Both the position numbers and the translations under genes were made by a program. This document shows, piece by piece, positions 43,815-52,440 of a stretch of DNA of 64,000 nt. Each line of letters opens with the position of its first letter. Positions within the stretch are counted from its first letter, which is position 1. Origin of the DNA: Paramicrobacterium chengjingii (GTDB taxonomy: Bacteria > Actinomycetota > Actinomycetes > Actinomycetales > Microbacteriaceae); NCBI RefSeq assembly GCF_011751765.2, contig NZ_CP061169.1:434001-498000 (forward strand), in the 5' to 3' direction. The notes beneath the pieces are model-generated. The model was not told the DNA's origin. It worked only from the letters and a program-made list of their open reading frames with translations, and made no database searches.

Positions 43815-44602
43815 CAGCCACGCCAAAGCTCATCGCGCTTGACATCGACGGAACCGTTCTTCACGAAGACGGCGAGGTGTCTGCCGCTGTGCGCGACGCT
43901 GTTGCGACAGCATCCGCCGATGGCCATGAAGTGATGCTCGCGACGGGGCGCAGCTGGGAATCAACCAAGCCGGTGCTCGAACAACTGGGCCTCGTGAGCG
44001 ACTACGCGGTGTGTGCAAATGGTGCCGTGATCATGAAGCGCGTCGGTGAAGACTATGTGCGGCACCACGTCGAGACCTTCGACCCGACCGAGGTGCTGCG
44101 CCTCATTCACAACCACCTCGACGACGGCCGTTACCTCATCGAGTACCCGGACGGCAATCGCCGCTACACCGAGGGCATGACCGACTGGAACCTCGACCGC
44201 GCCGAGAAAGTTGAGTTCGAGAAGCTGCTCGAGAACCCTGTGTCGCGCGTTGTGGTTGTCTCGCCCGGTCATGACGAGCAGCAGTTCTTGCAGGCGGTCG
44301 AAGACATGGGGCTGCACAAGGTCACGTACGCGATCGGTTGGACAGCATGGCTCGACATCGCGCCGTTCGGGGTCAACAAATCGACGGCGCTCGAGCATGT
44401 GAGATCGTGGCTCGGCGTCGAACGAGAGTGCATCATTGCCGTTGGAGATGGGCGCAACGACATCGAGATGCTTCGCTGGGCGTCTCAATCAGGCCGTGGC
44501 GTTGCCATGGGGCAGGCGCCCGCTGAGGTGAAGGATGCCGCGAATTTCATCACCTCCGGTGTCGAGAGCGACGGCCTCGTTCCTGTGCTCGCGTCGCTCT
44601 GA
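43811..44602 (+). CDS. HAD-superfamily Cof-type phosphatase
   Basis: The 263-residue protein has the HAD nucleophile motif L-D-I-D-G-T-V-L at about 9-16, motif II L-A-T-G-R-S at about 45-50, a type IIB cap, and motif [12 protein letters not shown]. The lysine of motif III falls in G-V-N-K-S-T-A-L. Cof-type phosphatases hydrolyse sugar phosphates or cofactor precursors. The GTG start overlaps the serS stop by 4 bases. Confidence 0.9.
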   Translation: MTATPKLIALDIDGTVLHEDGEVSAAVRDAVATASADGHEVMLATGRSWESTKPVLEQLGLVSDYAVCANGAVIMKRVGEDYVRHHVETFDPTEVLRLIHNHLDDGRYLIEYPDGNRRYTEGMTDWNLDRAEKVEFEKLLENPVSRVVVVSPGHDEQQFLQAVEDMGLHKVTYAIGWTAWLDIAPFGVNKSTALEHVRSWLGVERECIIAVGDGRNDIEMLRWASQSGRGVAMGQAPAEVKDAANFITSGVESDGLVPVLASL

Positions 44603-44668
44603 GCTCACCCGAATCGTTCCCGCACCGTCGGTCAGGTAGAATCATTCGCGCCGTCTTTTCGACGGTGA

Positions 44669-44756
44669 GGAGGGCTGTCCGAGCGGCCGATGGAGCTGGT
44701 CTTGAAAACCAGTGGGCAGAAATGTCTCGTGGGTTCGAATCCCACGCCCTCCGCCA
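44669..44756 (+). tRNA. tRNA-Ser (anticodon TGA)
   Basis: The acceptor GGAGGGC at 44669 pairs with GCCCTCC, followed by G and an encoded CCA (44754-44756). The anticodon loop C-T-T-G-A-A-A gives TGA, reading UCA codons. A long variable arm and the T arm GTGGG-TTCGAAT-CCCAC confirm a serine tRNA. TAGAAT at 44637-44642 is a possible -10 box. Confidence 0.96.
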
Positions 44757-44932
44757 TTTTTTCGCACGACGAGAGAGTCGCTTCAGTAAAGCTTCGGCAA
44801 CTCTCGAGCATCCTTCAATCGGATTTTCAGCAGTGTATGCGTAAAATCGAACATCCGAAGCCGTTTGCCCCCTATTATCACGGGTCGAAGAACGGCATCG
44901 TGTGAATCTGTCCCCTGTGAGAGGAAACTTCA

Positions 44933-46171
44933 GTGGCGCGACGAGCCGAAGCCGTTGCACGTCACGGCAAGCTGCCGAGGCGCAGTCCGTGGACGAGTGT
45001 CGGCAAGTTCGTCGCAGCAAGCCTCGCAGTCGTGCTGGTGAGCACGTCTGCTGTTGTCGCGTGGGCGATCGCTGATGTAGTGCAGACGGCGCCTGAAGGC
45101 GTGACGCTCGCTGGGGAGACGCCGGGGCAGGTGATTCCCGACATCAACTCGATCGAGGGTGGCGCTAACGTTCTTGTGATCGGCAGCGACAGCCGCGAGG
45201 GCCAGGGTGACGGCTACGGCAAGCACGAAACAGCGAAGCTCAACGATGTGACGATGCTTTTGCACATCGCCGAAGACCACAGCAATGCCACAGTCGTGAG
45301 CTTTCCCCGCGACATGTACGTGCCGATTCCCTCCTGCCCGAAGGTCGACGAGAACGGCAAGCCGACGGGCGAGAACAGTTATGCGATGAGCTCGCAGAAG
45401 ATCAACACGTCGCTCTCGTACGGCGGCATGGCGTGCACGGTGCTCACCGTTGAAGCGCTGACGGGGCTCGACATTCAGTACGCCGCCATGGTGCAGTTCA
45501 ACGGCGTGATCGCGCTCTCGAACGCGATCGGCGGCGTTGAAGTGTGCCTGGCTGAGTCGATCAAAGACTCGAAGACCGATCTCGACCTGCCCGCAGGCCA
45601 AGTCTCACTCAAGGGCAAAGACGCGCTGCAGTTTCTGCGAACGCGGCACGGCGTCAGTGACGGGTCTGACTTGGGGCGTATCAGCAACCAGCAACTGTTC
45701 CTCTCTGCGTTGGTTCGCGATCTCAAATCGGCTGAGACTCTCACCGACCCGGTGAAGCTTTACAGCATCGCCAAGGTCGCGGCGACGAACATGACGTTCT
45801 CGACGAGTCTCAACAACATCAACACGATGGTGGGGCTGGCCAAGTCGCTGTCTGAGATTCCGACGGACAAGATCACGTTCGTGCAGTACCCCAACTATTA
45901 CGAGGGCGACGGCGTTGCTCCGCTGACCAGTGACGCCGAGACGCTCATGGAGGCCATCAAGGCCGATAAGAACCTTTCGGTGACGGGTGGCACGGGCGGT
46001 TCGATTCCTGAAGATGGTGAGACGACAGCGCCCCCGGCAACGACCGACCCGAGTGCGACCGAGACACCCGATTCGACGGAGGCACCTGACGATGGAACGG
46101 TGGAGCTTCCCGATTCGATCCACGGCCAGAACGCCTCGCAGGTGACGTGCGCCGACGGAAACGGGTACTGA
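44933..46171 (+). CDS. LytR-CpsA-Psr (LCP) family cell-wall ligase
   Basis: The 412-residue protein starts at a GTG behind GAGAGGA. A basic N-terminus and one membrane helix at about 20-45 anchor it in the membrane with the LCP domain outside. LCP motifs visible are V-L-V-I-G-S-D-S-R-E, D-V-T-M-L-L-H-I, S-F-P-R-D-M-Y-V-P-I-P, and F-L-R-T-R-H-G-V-S-D-G-S-D-L-G-R, which hold the arginine and aspartate residues that bind the polyprenyl phosphate substrate. A Thr/Pro-rich tail follows. LCP enzymes attach anionic glycopolymers to peptidoglycan. Confidence 0.92.
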   Translation: MARRAEAVARHGKLPRRSPWTSVGKFVAASLAVVLVSTSAVVAWAIADVVQTAPEGVTLAGETPGQVIPDINSIEGGANVLVIGSDSREGQGDGYGKHETAKLNDVTMLLHIAEDHSNATVVSFPRDMYVPIPSCPKVDENGKPTGENSYAMSSQKINTSLSYGGMACTVLTVEALTGLDIQYAAMVQFNGVIALSNAIGGVEVCLAESIKDSKTDLDLPAGQVSLKGKDALQFLRTRHGVSDGSDLGRISNQQLFLSALVRDLKSAETLTDPVKLYSIAKVAATNMTFSTSLNNINTMVGLAKSLSEIPTDKITFVQYPNYYEGDGVAPLTSDAETLMEAIKADKNLSVTGGTGGSIPEDGETTAPPATTDPSATETPDSTEAPDDGTVELPDSIHGQNASQVTCADGNGY

Positions 46172-46260
46172 TCTGGGCGTCGTCGGGTACGGCATCCGCA
46201 TGATTCGCCGCTGAGGCTCTCACCCGTTATGATTGAACCCGCGCTCTTCGCGGAGCGCAT

Positions 46261-46350
46261 GGAGACGTCGCATAGTCCGGCCGAGTGCACCACCCTGCTA
46301 AGGTGGAGTCCCCTCTAAGGGGACCGAGGGTTCAAATCCCTCCGTCTCCG
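46261..46350 (+). tRNA. tRNA-Ser (anticodon GCT)
   Basis: The acceptor GGAGACG at 46261 pairs with CGTCTCC and is followed by discriminator G; CCA is not encoded. The anticodon loop C-T-G-C-T-A-A gives GCT, reading AGC/AGU. The long variable arm (AGTCCCCTCTAAGGGGACC) is typical of serine tRNAs. TATGAT at 46228-46233 is a good -10 box. Confidence 0.95.
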
Positions 46351-46418
46351 CACTTGTGATGTCTCGGCGCATCGTGTACCAATGAGTCGAGCCTCGGGCT
46401 TTCTATTGCTTAGGGCCT

Positions 46419-46446
46419 GTGTAGATATGCGCGTCAGACTGGGTAT
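46419..46446 (+). promoter_or_regulatory. Possible SigB-type promoter for the CsbD gene
   Basis: GTGTAG (46419-46424), a 16-base spacer and GGGTAT (46441-46446) resemble general-stress sigma promoters (GTTT-N13-17-GGGTAT). CsbD is a known SigB target in Bacillus. The -35 matches only three of the four core bases. Confidence 0.3.
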
Positions 46447-46517
46447 TCCTGCGAACCGCTTGGCGCAGGCGACTTCGCGCCGTAAGGTGAAGTTACAACT
46501 CACAAAGGGGGTCTCAT

Positions 46518-46724
46518 ATGGGTTTCGGAGACAAGATCAGCAACGCTGCCGAAGACGCTAAAGGCAAGGCCAAGGAGAAGATTGGCGACGCTACGGACAA
46601 CGAGAACCTCGAGAACGAGGGTCGCGCTGACCAGGCAAGCGCCACAGCCAAGAAAGTCGGCGAGAACGTCAAGGATGCCGCTGATAACGCCAAAGATGGC
46701 GCAAAGGATTTATTCAACAAATAG
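46518..46724 (+). CDS. CsbD-family general stress protein
   Basis: The 68-residue, highly charged Ala/Lys/Asp/Glu-rich protein begins M-G-F-G-D-K-I-S-N-A-A-E-D-A-K-G-K-A-K-E and repeats the amphipathic pattern A-x-D-x-A-K-x-G-A-K. This fits the small CsbD family induced by general stress in many bacteria, with no known enzymatic role. AAGGGGG precedes the ATG. A strong terminator follows. Confidence 0.85.
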   Translation: MGFGDKISNAAEDAKGKAKEKIGDATDNENLENEGRADQASATAKKVGENVKDAADNAKDGAKDLFNK

Positions 46725-46743
46725 CGCGTTGCGCTACTGAGAC

Positions 46744-46785
46744 GTGACGCCCTCGCGAGAAATCGCGAGGGCGTCACGATTTTTC
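46744..46785 (+). terminator. Rho-independent terminator after the CsbD gene
   Basis: GTGACGCCCTCGCG (46744-46757) and CGCGAGGGCGTCAC (46764-46777) form a perfect 14-bp stem with a 6-base loop, followed by GATTTTT. Confidence 0.9.
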
Positions 46786-46914
46786 GGAGATCGACAGCCT
46801 CGGAAGTTCGCCAACTTGACGCAGATGTGAGTTGCCTCTGCATCGCTCTAATTCGCGTGCACTCGCCGTATCGTCGCGATTAGTAGCATCATTCACAGAA
46901 AGAGGTGAGCCACA

Positions 46915-47181
46915 ATGCCTGGACGCAAGAACTCAAGCCTCAAGAAGCCCGACATGTACGAGAAACTGCGTGGTGAGGGAGCGTCGAAAGAAAAGGCAGC
47001 GCGCATTTCGAACGCTGCTGCGAACCGCGGAAAGTCGAAGGTCGGCCGCAAGGGCGGTAAGGCTGGCGACTACGACGATTGGACCGTTGACGAATTGAAG
47101 TCCCGGGCCAGAGAACTCGGCATCAGCGGGTACTCCGGCAAGCGAAAATCGGAAATTATCGGGATGCTACGGAATCACTGA
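46915..47181 (+). CDS. Small basic protein with Rho-N/SAP-like C-terminus (DUF7218-type)
   Basis: The 88-residue protein begins M-P-G-R-K-N-S-S-L-K-K-P-D-M-Y-E-K-L-R, then a segment rich in Lys, Ala and Gly (S-K-E-K-A-A-R-I-S-N-A-A-A). It ends in a Rho N-terminal/SAP-like helical motif, W-T-V-D-E-L-K-S-R-A-R-E-L-G-I-S-G-Y-S-G. SAP/Rho-N folds bind nucleic acid, so a DNA- or RNA-binding role is likely. GAGGTGAG precedes the ATG. Confidence 0.78.
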   Translation: MPGRKNSSLKKPDMYEKLRGEGASKEKAARISNAAANRGKSKVGRKGGKAGDYDDWTVDELKSRARELGISGYSGKRKSEIIGMLRNH

Positions 47182-47197
47182 CGGGCGCTCGCTCTCG

Positions 47198-47803
47198 TCA
47201 CTGCACGAGGAGGACCCCGAGCGCTGCCGTCACGTAGAAGACGTTGACACCGAGAATGAAGACTCGCTCCGAGAGCCCGAACACTCGCGTGCGCAGCGGC
47301 TGAATGACGAGAGCTGCAACAAGAGCGATGAGCGCGATGAGCGTGATTGTCGACACCGCAGACAGAGTGACGTCCAGAGGGCTCGGCGTCAGAGGTGTGA
47401 GCAGGCGCGTGAGGTTGCCCATGCACGCGTAACTCAGTGCAAACCAAGCGATTGCGGCGAGCAGGTGAAACCGGCCGATCGTTGTCGTCTTCTGCCCCTC
47501 CAGGTCGGTCGGGAGAAACGGGAGGACGATGAAGATCACGGTGAGCACAAGAAAGCAGACAGTGACGCCTGTCAGGTCGCTCCACGACGGGAATCCGCTG
47601 ATCAGGGTGCCTGCGAGGGCCAGCCACATTGCGCCGGTCGTCCACGTCATTGCCGAGCTCAGGGTTCGTGTTCGCCCGACGGCATAGTCGCTGACGGCGT
47701 GCCTGATGGGACTGTATTCATGAGAGACGATGTGAAGCGCAATGAACATCGCCAGGCGGGCGACTCCCAAAACGATGGTGGCAATGGCGAGGAAGGCGGT
47801 CAT
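47198..47803 (-). CDS. DUF998-type membrane protein
   Basis: The 201-residue protein has about six membrane helices and the DUF998-like N-terminal pattern H-E-Y-S-P-I-R-H-A-V-S-D-Y-A-V-G between the first two. Its function is not established. It lies 41 bases downstream of the MarR regulator gene on the same strand, so it is probably controlled by it. Confidence 0.65.
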   Translation of the reverse strand: MTAFLAIATIVLGVARLAMFIALHIVSHEYSPIRHAVSDYAVGRTRTLSSAMTWTTGAMWLALAGTLISGFPSWSDLTGVTVCFLVLTVIFIVLPFLPTDLEGQKTTTIGRFHLLAAIAWFALSYACMGNLTRLLTPLTPSPLDVTLSAVSTITLIALIALVAALVIQPLRTRVFGLSERVFILGVNVFYVTAALGVLLVQ

Positions 47804-47844
47804 TTGTTCTCCTTGTGAGATTGACCATGGCGGTAGGTGAACGG

Positions 47845-48258
47845 TCAGTGGTAGGTGCGGACTTCGTCATGGAGAGCACGAATCGTCGCGGCGAGCCCTG
47901 TGGGATCGATCCCGACGGCCAGGGCATTGTCATCAAGCGACGTGCCGAGCTCGAGTGAGCAACGTCGCAGAACATCAGCTCCGTCGTCCGTCAGGCGTAG
48001 CCGGCGAATGTTGCCGCTGCCTGTTCCAGCGGCGTCATGGATCAGACCGCGCGTGAGCAGTGACCGCACGATTCCACTTCCCGCGGCCTCGGTGACGCCG
48101 AGAGCGCCCGAGAGGTCGCGCCCGGTGAGCCCGGCGTGCTCCGAGATGATGACGAGCGCCACGTAGCGATTGACGTTGAGTCCGTGCGGGCGCAAGATCT
48201 TCTCGGCCATGCGGTCGAGCGTGCGAACCAGGTCGTGCAGTTCGTATGCGAGATCCAT
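47845..48258 (-). CDS. MarR-family regulator
   Basis: The 137-residue winged-helix protein has L-T-G-R-D-L-S-G-A-L-G-V-T-E-A-A-G-S-G-I-V-R-S-L-L at about 55-79 and a wing with N-I-R-R-L-R-L-T-D-D-G. The ATG at 48258 lies one base after a perfect 28-bp palindrome and has no Shine-Dalgarno sequence; TAAGTT within the palindrome ends 6 bases before the ATG, the arrangement expected for a leaderless mRNA. It probably autoregulates and controls the downstream DUF998 gene. Confidence 0.85.
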   Translation of the reverse strand: MDLAYELHDLVRTLDRMAEKILRPHGLNVNRYVALVIISEHAGLTGRDLSGALGVTEAAGSGIVRSLLTRGLIHDAAGTGSGNIRRLRLTDDGADVLRRCSLELGTSLDDNALAVGIDPTGLAATIRALHDEVRTYH

Positions 48259-48259
48259 A

Positions 48260-48287
48260 CGACTAACTTAAGGCCTTAAGTTAGTCG
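48260..48287. promoter_or_regulatory. Perfect 28-bp palindrome: MarR operator and promoter
   Basis: The half-site CGACTAACTTAAGG (48260-48273) is followed by its exact reverse complement (48274-48287) with no spacer. It overlaps the last bases of the hydrolase gene (stop at 48281) and abuts the MarR start. Confidence 0.9.
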
Positions 48288-49225
48288 AGCGCAAATTCTG
48301 TGACGATGTCGACTGCCGCGCGTGAAATTTGGCGACGGGCGGCGTCATCGCTGACCGTCGGTGTGCCGTCTCCCGATTGCGTGCCGTAGTCACCGAACTG
48401 AGCGTGCGAGGCGCCCTCGATCGCGACGAAGACAGTGTCGGCGGGGAGATTCTGGTGCGATGCCTCGATCTTCTCTGGCGTCGACAGGCCGTCACGAGTA
48501 CCAGAGATGGATGCTGCAGAGATGTCTGCACCGCTGATGTCTGACGCGGGATACGACGCGAACAGGATCAGACCAGACGCGGTGCTTTCCGTCGAAGCAA
48601 GCTGAGCCGCGACAGTTCCGCCGAGGGAATGCCCACCGATCACCCACTCGGCGACGTCGGGATGCGCCGCGCGTGACGCGTCGAATGCGGTGAGAGAGAG
48701 GAAAGCGATCCCGAGGGGCTGCTTCGCAATCACGACGGTGTGCCCCAATTCCGCCACGGGGCGCAGAACTGCAGCATAGGCGCGAGCGTCGACGAGCGCA
48801 CCGGGCTGGAAGAACAAGCCGACGCCCGCGTCCCCGACTGCCGGGGTAAACGTGATCGACGTCGCTGTCTCGGTCACCGTCACATCGGTGTCCGACATCA
48901 TCGCCGTGAGCGACGGATCGGTCGCGGTGTGAGGTCGCAGCCAACCGACGATCGCGATTCCAGCGATGGCGAGAAGCGTGGTCGTGACTCTGCCGACCGT
49001 GCGCCATCGTCCGCGACCGCGCTCGCGCGTGCCCACGGAAACGAGCGCGCCGATTGCCAGCAGCGTGGTGACCCCCAGCACCACAGCATATGCCGGATGC
49101 CCATGCACAATGCCGCCCCACTCTGTTGCGCACGCCCAGACGACGACAGCGAGCGCAGCCAGCGCGCACAGCCTCGTGATTCGCGCCGCCGTACGCCGGG
49201 TCTCAGACGTGTGATGCGCGCGCAT
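48281..49225 (-). CDS. Membrane-anchored alpha/beta hydrolase
   Basis: The 314-residue protein has three hydrophobic segments in the first 95 residues and then an alpha/beta hydrolase domain, probably outside the membrane. The nucleophile elbow is G-G-H-S-L-G-G (serine about 198). Likely acid and histidine lie in the last third, with E-G-A-S-H-A-Q-F-G-D-Y-G giving the histidine. This resembles alpha/beta hydrolases of Pfam abhydrolase_5 with unknown substrate. Its 3' end overlaps the MarR operator. Confidence 0.8.
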   Translation of the reverse strand: MRAHHTSETRRTAARITRLCALAALAVVVWACATEWGGIVHGHPAYAVVLGVTTLLAIGALVSVGTRERGRGRWRTVGRVTTTLLAIAGIAIVGWLRPHTATDPSLTAMMSDTDVTVTETATSITFTPAVGDAGVGLFFQPGALVDARAYAAVLRPVAELGHTVVIAKQPLGIAFLSLTAFDASRAAHPDVAEWVIGGHSLGGTVAAQLASTESTASGLILFASYPASDISGADISAASISGTRDGLSTPEKIEASHQNLPADTVFVAIEGASHAQFGDYGTQSGDGTPTVSDDAARRQISRAAVDIVTEFALD

Positions 49226-49245
49226 GAGCCCAATCTACGCCGAGG

Positions 49246-51153
49246 TCAGTTGGCGTGTTGCTCCGGATTCTGGACAAGCAGGCTCTGGTTGAAGAACGCC
49301 GTGAGCTCCTCTGTTGCAGCCAACGGCAGCACGTGTGCCACGTATTGGTCAGGTCGTACCACCACGACAGCTCCGTCGCGACTGATACAGCGCTGCTCAA
49401 AGATGTCGTCGCCGCTGAGCGTGCCATAGACCTTCTCGTAATCGACAAGCTGAAACGGGCCGCTCTTCGGACGGAAGAGTGGAGGCACCCGGCCGAAGTC
49501 CACGCCCTCCAGGCGCTGCTGGTAGATCACCTTGACGTCGAACAGGTTGTCGATGTCGGCGCCCTTCGGTGTAAATCGACGCACGGGGGAGTGCGGTGAG
49601 TCGTGCATCCACTCGGCCCACGCGGTGAGTGCCGACGGCTCGCCTGGCGCGGCGGCATCCGCAAAGGCATACACGCGCCAGCGTCCGTCTGCGCGCGCGT
49701 GATGGCCCAGGTGAATCGGGTTGGTGTCACCGATGCGAACGACGCGTGACGATTTAAAGCGCTTGCCAATGGGGAAGCCGGCAGCGAGCTCTTGATGCGA
49801 CGCCTCGCCCGTGATGATCGACGGCTTGTACTGCGTCATGAAGCCGGCTGGAAACTCCGCTGTCGCTGTGTAGAAGTCGCTCAACTCTTTGGGGTTTGCA
49901 AACTCCTCGGGCTTCTTCGCCATCATCGTCGACCATTCCTTGTCGAAGTCGATGAGATTCTGCGCGATCTCTTGCCGTTCGCCCGAGTACGTGCACAGCA
50001 ACTCGTCCGGGCTGGCGCCCGAGAGCACCTGGCCGAGCTTCCAGCCAATGTTGAAGCCGTCTTGCATCGAGACGTTCATGCCTTGCCCTGCCTTAGCGCT
50101 GTGGGTGTGGCATGCGTCGCCCGCAATGAACACGCGCGGCATTGTCGTCTCGGTCTGCTGCTCGGGCACGTTGTCGAATTTGTCAGTCACGCGATGGCCC
50201 ACCTCGTAGACGCTCCACCAGGCAACGTTGCGCACCTCGAGCGAATACGGGGTGATGATGTCGTTGGCCTTTGCGATGATCGCTTCGATAGGCGTGTTGC
50301 GCACCTCGTGGTTGTCGTCGGTGCCCACAACACCGAGGTCGACGTACCAGCGGGCGAGGTAGCCACCCTCGCGGGGAATGAGCAGAATGCTGCCGGACTC
50401 CGACTGGATGGCGCACTTGGTGCGCACGTCGGGGAAGTCGGTTTCGGTGAGAACGTCCATGACACCCCACGCGTGAAATGCCTGGTCGCCGTCGAGGGTG
50501 CGGCCGATCGACTCGCGCACGGCGCTTCGGGCGCCGTCGCAGCCCACGACGTACTTCGCCGAGACCGTGCGGATTTCGCCCTGCCGCGCGCCTGCTGTGC
50601 TGCGCAGCCTGACGCTCACGGGGTACTCGCCCTCGTCGCGGACGGTGAGGTTTACGAACTCGTAGCCGTAATCAGGGCGGATGCGCCCGGGGCCGTTCTC
50701 GGCGCAGAATGCGAAGTAGTCGAGTACTCGAGCCTGGTTGACGATGAGGTGCGGAAACTCGCTGATGCCGTGCGGGTCGTCGTGCTCTCTCGCCGAGCGG
50801 ATGATGTTCTGCGGGTTCCCCGGGTCGGGCGACCAGAAGTTCATCGAGGTGATCTCGTAGGCTTCGGCAATGATCGACTCAGCGAACCCGAACGCCTGAA
50901 ACGTCTCGACGCTGCGGGCCTGGATGCCGTCGGCCTGGCCGACTTCGAGTCGCCCTGGTCGTCGCTCAACGAGCCGTGTTGTGACGCCGGGGTACTGCGA
51001 GAGCTGGGCGGCGAGGAGCATGCCCGCCGGCCCGGAGCCCACGATCAGAACGTCAGTCTCGTCGGGAAGTTCGGCCAGTCGGTCGAGGCCGGTGCCCGCA
51101 GCGGGTTGCACACGGGGATCGCCAGAGACGTAGCCGTGATGATGAAACTGCAT
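49246..51153 (-). CDS. FAD-dependent aromatic monooxygenase (phenol 2-/3-hydroxybenzoate 4-monooxygenase type)
   Basis: The ATG at 51153 gives 635 residues. The FAD motif V-L-I-V-G-S-G-P-A-G-M-L-L-A is at about 35-48, the conserved D-G motif is in V-V-G-C-D-G-A-R-S-A-V-R, and R-V-F-I-A-G-D-A-C-H-T-H-S-A-K-A-G-Q-G-M-N is the second FAD contact. The C-terminal thioredoxin-like dimerisation domain of phenol hydroxylases is present (about 440-635). These enzymes ortho-hydroxylate phenols with NADPH and oxygen. A divergent IclR regulator supports an aromatic catabolic role; no ring-cleavage genes are in the window. Confidence 0.88.
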   Translation of the reverse strand: MQFHHHGYVSGDPRVQPAAGTGLDRLAELPDETDVLIVGSGPAGMLLAAQLSQYPGVTTRLVERRPGRLEVGQADGIQARSVETFQAFGFAESIIAEAYEITSMNFWSPDPGNPQNIIRSAREHDDPHGISEFPHLIVNQARVLDYFAFCAENGPGRIRPDYGYEFVNLTVRDEGEYPVSVRLRSTAGARQGEIRTVSAKYVVGCDGARSAVRESIGRTLDGDQAFHAWGVMDVLTETDFPDVRTKCAIQSESGSILLIPREGGYLARWYVDLGVVGTDDNHEVRNTPIEAIIAKANDIITPYSLEVRNVAWWSVYEVGHRVTDKFDNVPEQQTETTMPRVFIAGDACHTHSAKAGQGMNVSMQDGFNIGWKLGQVLSGASPDELLCTYSGERQEIAQNLIDFDKEWSTMMAKKPEEFANPKELSDFYTATAEFPAGFMTQYKPSIITGEASHQELAAGFPIGKRFKSSRVVRIGDTNPIHLGHHARADGRWRVYAFADAAAPGEPSALTAWAEWMHDSPHSPVRRFTPKGADIDNLFDVKVIYQQRLEGVDFGRVPPLFRPKSGPFQLVDYEKVYGTLSGDDIFEQRCISRDGAVVVVRPDQYVAHVLPLAATEELTAFFNQSLLVQNPEQHAN

Positions 51154-51210
51154 TGTTCTCGATCCTTCCCTCAGACTGCGTCGTCGAGGTTTCTGCAAAG
51201 ATGTCCCTGT

Positions 51211-51248
51211 GTTCTACTATTGAATACAACGTTCTACTATTAGATAAT
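51211..51248 (+). promoter_or_regulatory. IclR gene promoter with direct-repeat operator
   Basis: TTGAAT (51220-51225), a 17-base spacer and GATAAT (51243-51248) form a good promoter. GTTCTACTATT occurs at 51211-51221 and 51231-51241, exactly 20 bases (two helical turns) apart, so one copy covers the -35 and the other lies just before the -10. It is placed to control the IclR gene and the divergent monooxygenase (ATG at 51153). Confidence 0.7.
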
Positions 51249-51311
51249 GCTAGGCGTGGGTGTACTGCCGTGCAAGTCACGCGCCAGGCAACGGCGCTGA
51301 AAGGGGGAGAC

Positions 51312-52049
51312 ATGAGCAACGGCGGTGCGCAGGGAACGCGGGCAGCGACGGGCGGAACAGCTGCCGCCTCGCAGACGCTGAGTCGCGGCATCCGCATTCT
51401 TGAAATTCTGGCCGATGCGTCATCGCCTCTGACGATCGATGAGGTTGCAGCGGAGCTCGGCGTGCATCGCTCGAACGCGTACCGGCTGTTGCGCACGCTG
51501 GAGGAACACGGGCTCGTCGGTCGCGACTCGTCGGGACGACTAGCGCTCGGCGCGCGCATGGCGTCCCTCGCCGCCGGCGTCGCTCATGATCTGCAGGCGG
51601 AGGCGCTGCCCGAGCTCACCACCGTGGCGAACGAGCTGGGAATGACGTGCTTTCTCGCGATTCGAGACCACGACATGTGCACAACGCTCGCGAGCATCGA
51701 ACCGCGGCACGCGGTCGCCTCTGTCGCTCAGCGTCCGGGGGCCAGCCACCCGATCACGGTCGGGGCTCCGGGCAAAGCAATTGTTGCTCAGCTGCCCCGG
51801 AGTGAGTGGCCAGACGGCATGTCGCACGCACTGAGAGCTGAAGTTGAGAAGGTTGCGGCAGCGGGGTATGCCACGAGCCACAACGAGGTGATTCCCAGCG
51901 TGCAGTCTGTCGCCGTTCCGCTTGCCCTGCGTGGGCGGCAGCCAGCTGCGATTGCCGTTGTGCATGTCGCGCCCACCCTTGACGTGGAGCGGATCGTCGA
52001 ACATCTCGGTCGGTCTGCCGCTGCGATCAAAGGTGCCCTCGGCGGGTGA
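51312..52049 (+). CDS. IclR-family transcriptional regulator
   Basis: The ATG at 51312 behind GGGGGAGA gives 245 residues; the frame open to 51153 is upstream read-through. The N-terminal winged helix reads L-T-I-D-E-V-A-A-E-L-G-V-H-R-S-N-A-Y-R-L-L-R-T-L, and the effector domain (I-T-V-G-A-P-G-K-A-I and V-A-V-P-L) fits IclR. It is divergent from the aromatic monooxygenase and probably activates or represses it in response to the substrate. Confidence 0.92.
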   Translation: MSNGGAQGTRAATGGTAAASQTLSRGIRILEILADASSPLTIDEVAAELGVHRSNAYRLLRTLEEHGLVGRDSSGRLALGARMASLAAGVAHDLQAEALPELTTVANELGMTCFLAIRDHDMCTTLASIEPRHAVASVAQRPGASHPITVGAPGKAIVAQLPRSEWPDGMSHALRAEVEKVAAAGYATSHNEVIPSVQSVAVPLALRGRQPAAIAVVHVAPTLDVERIVEHLGRSAAAIKGALGG

Positions 52050-52062
52050 TTCGCGCTCATCG

Positions 52063-52440
52063 TCACAGCAGCGACATCAGCGCCCAGCCGAGCGCCGCAG
52101 CGGCGACGGCAAGCACAAGCATCCCGATGCCGTTGATCAGGCCGGCGAGCCAGCGGCCCTGCTGAGTGAGCCTGACGGTCTCGACACTCGCGGTGCTGAA
52201 GGTTGTGTATCCGCCGAGAAAGCCGGTGCCGACGATGAGTGCGACGCTTTCAGACACGAGCGCGCCCGCCGCCGCACCCATGAGCAGACCGAGCGCGAAT
52301 GATCCGCTCACGTTAATCACCGCGGTTGCGTAGGGGAATGGTTTGCGCAGGCGTGCGGTGATGGCGCCATCAAGCCAGAAGCGCAGTGCGGCTCCGAGCC
52401 CACCGCACAGCGCGAGGGAGACGAAGACGAGCGGAGTCAT
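52063..52440 (-). CDS. crcB: Fluoride ion channel FluC/CrcB, second subunit
   Basis: The 125-residue protein has four membrane helices, the N-terminal G-G-L-G-A-A-L-R, N-V-S-G-S-F-A-L-G, and the filter motif G-F-L-G-G-Y-T-T-F-S-T. FluC channels export fluoride as dual-topology dimers; in actinobacteria two different genes often make a heterodimer. Its ATG overlaps the upstream crcB stop by 4 bases. Confidence 0.95.
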   Translation of the reverse strand: MTPLVFVSLALCGGLGAALRFWLDGAITARLRKPFPYATAVINVSGSFALGLLMGAAAGALVSESVALIVGTGFLGGYTTFSTASVETVRLTQQGRWLAGLINGIGMLVLAVAAAALGWALMSLL

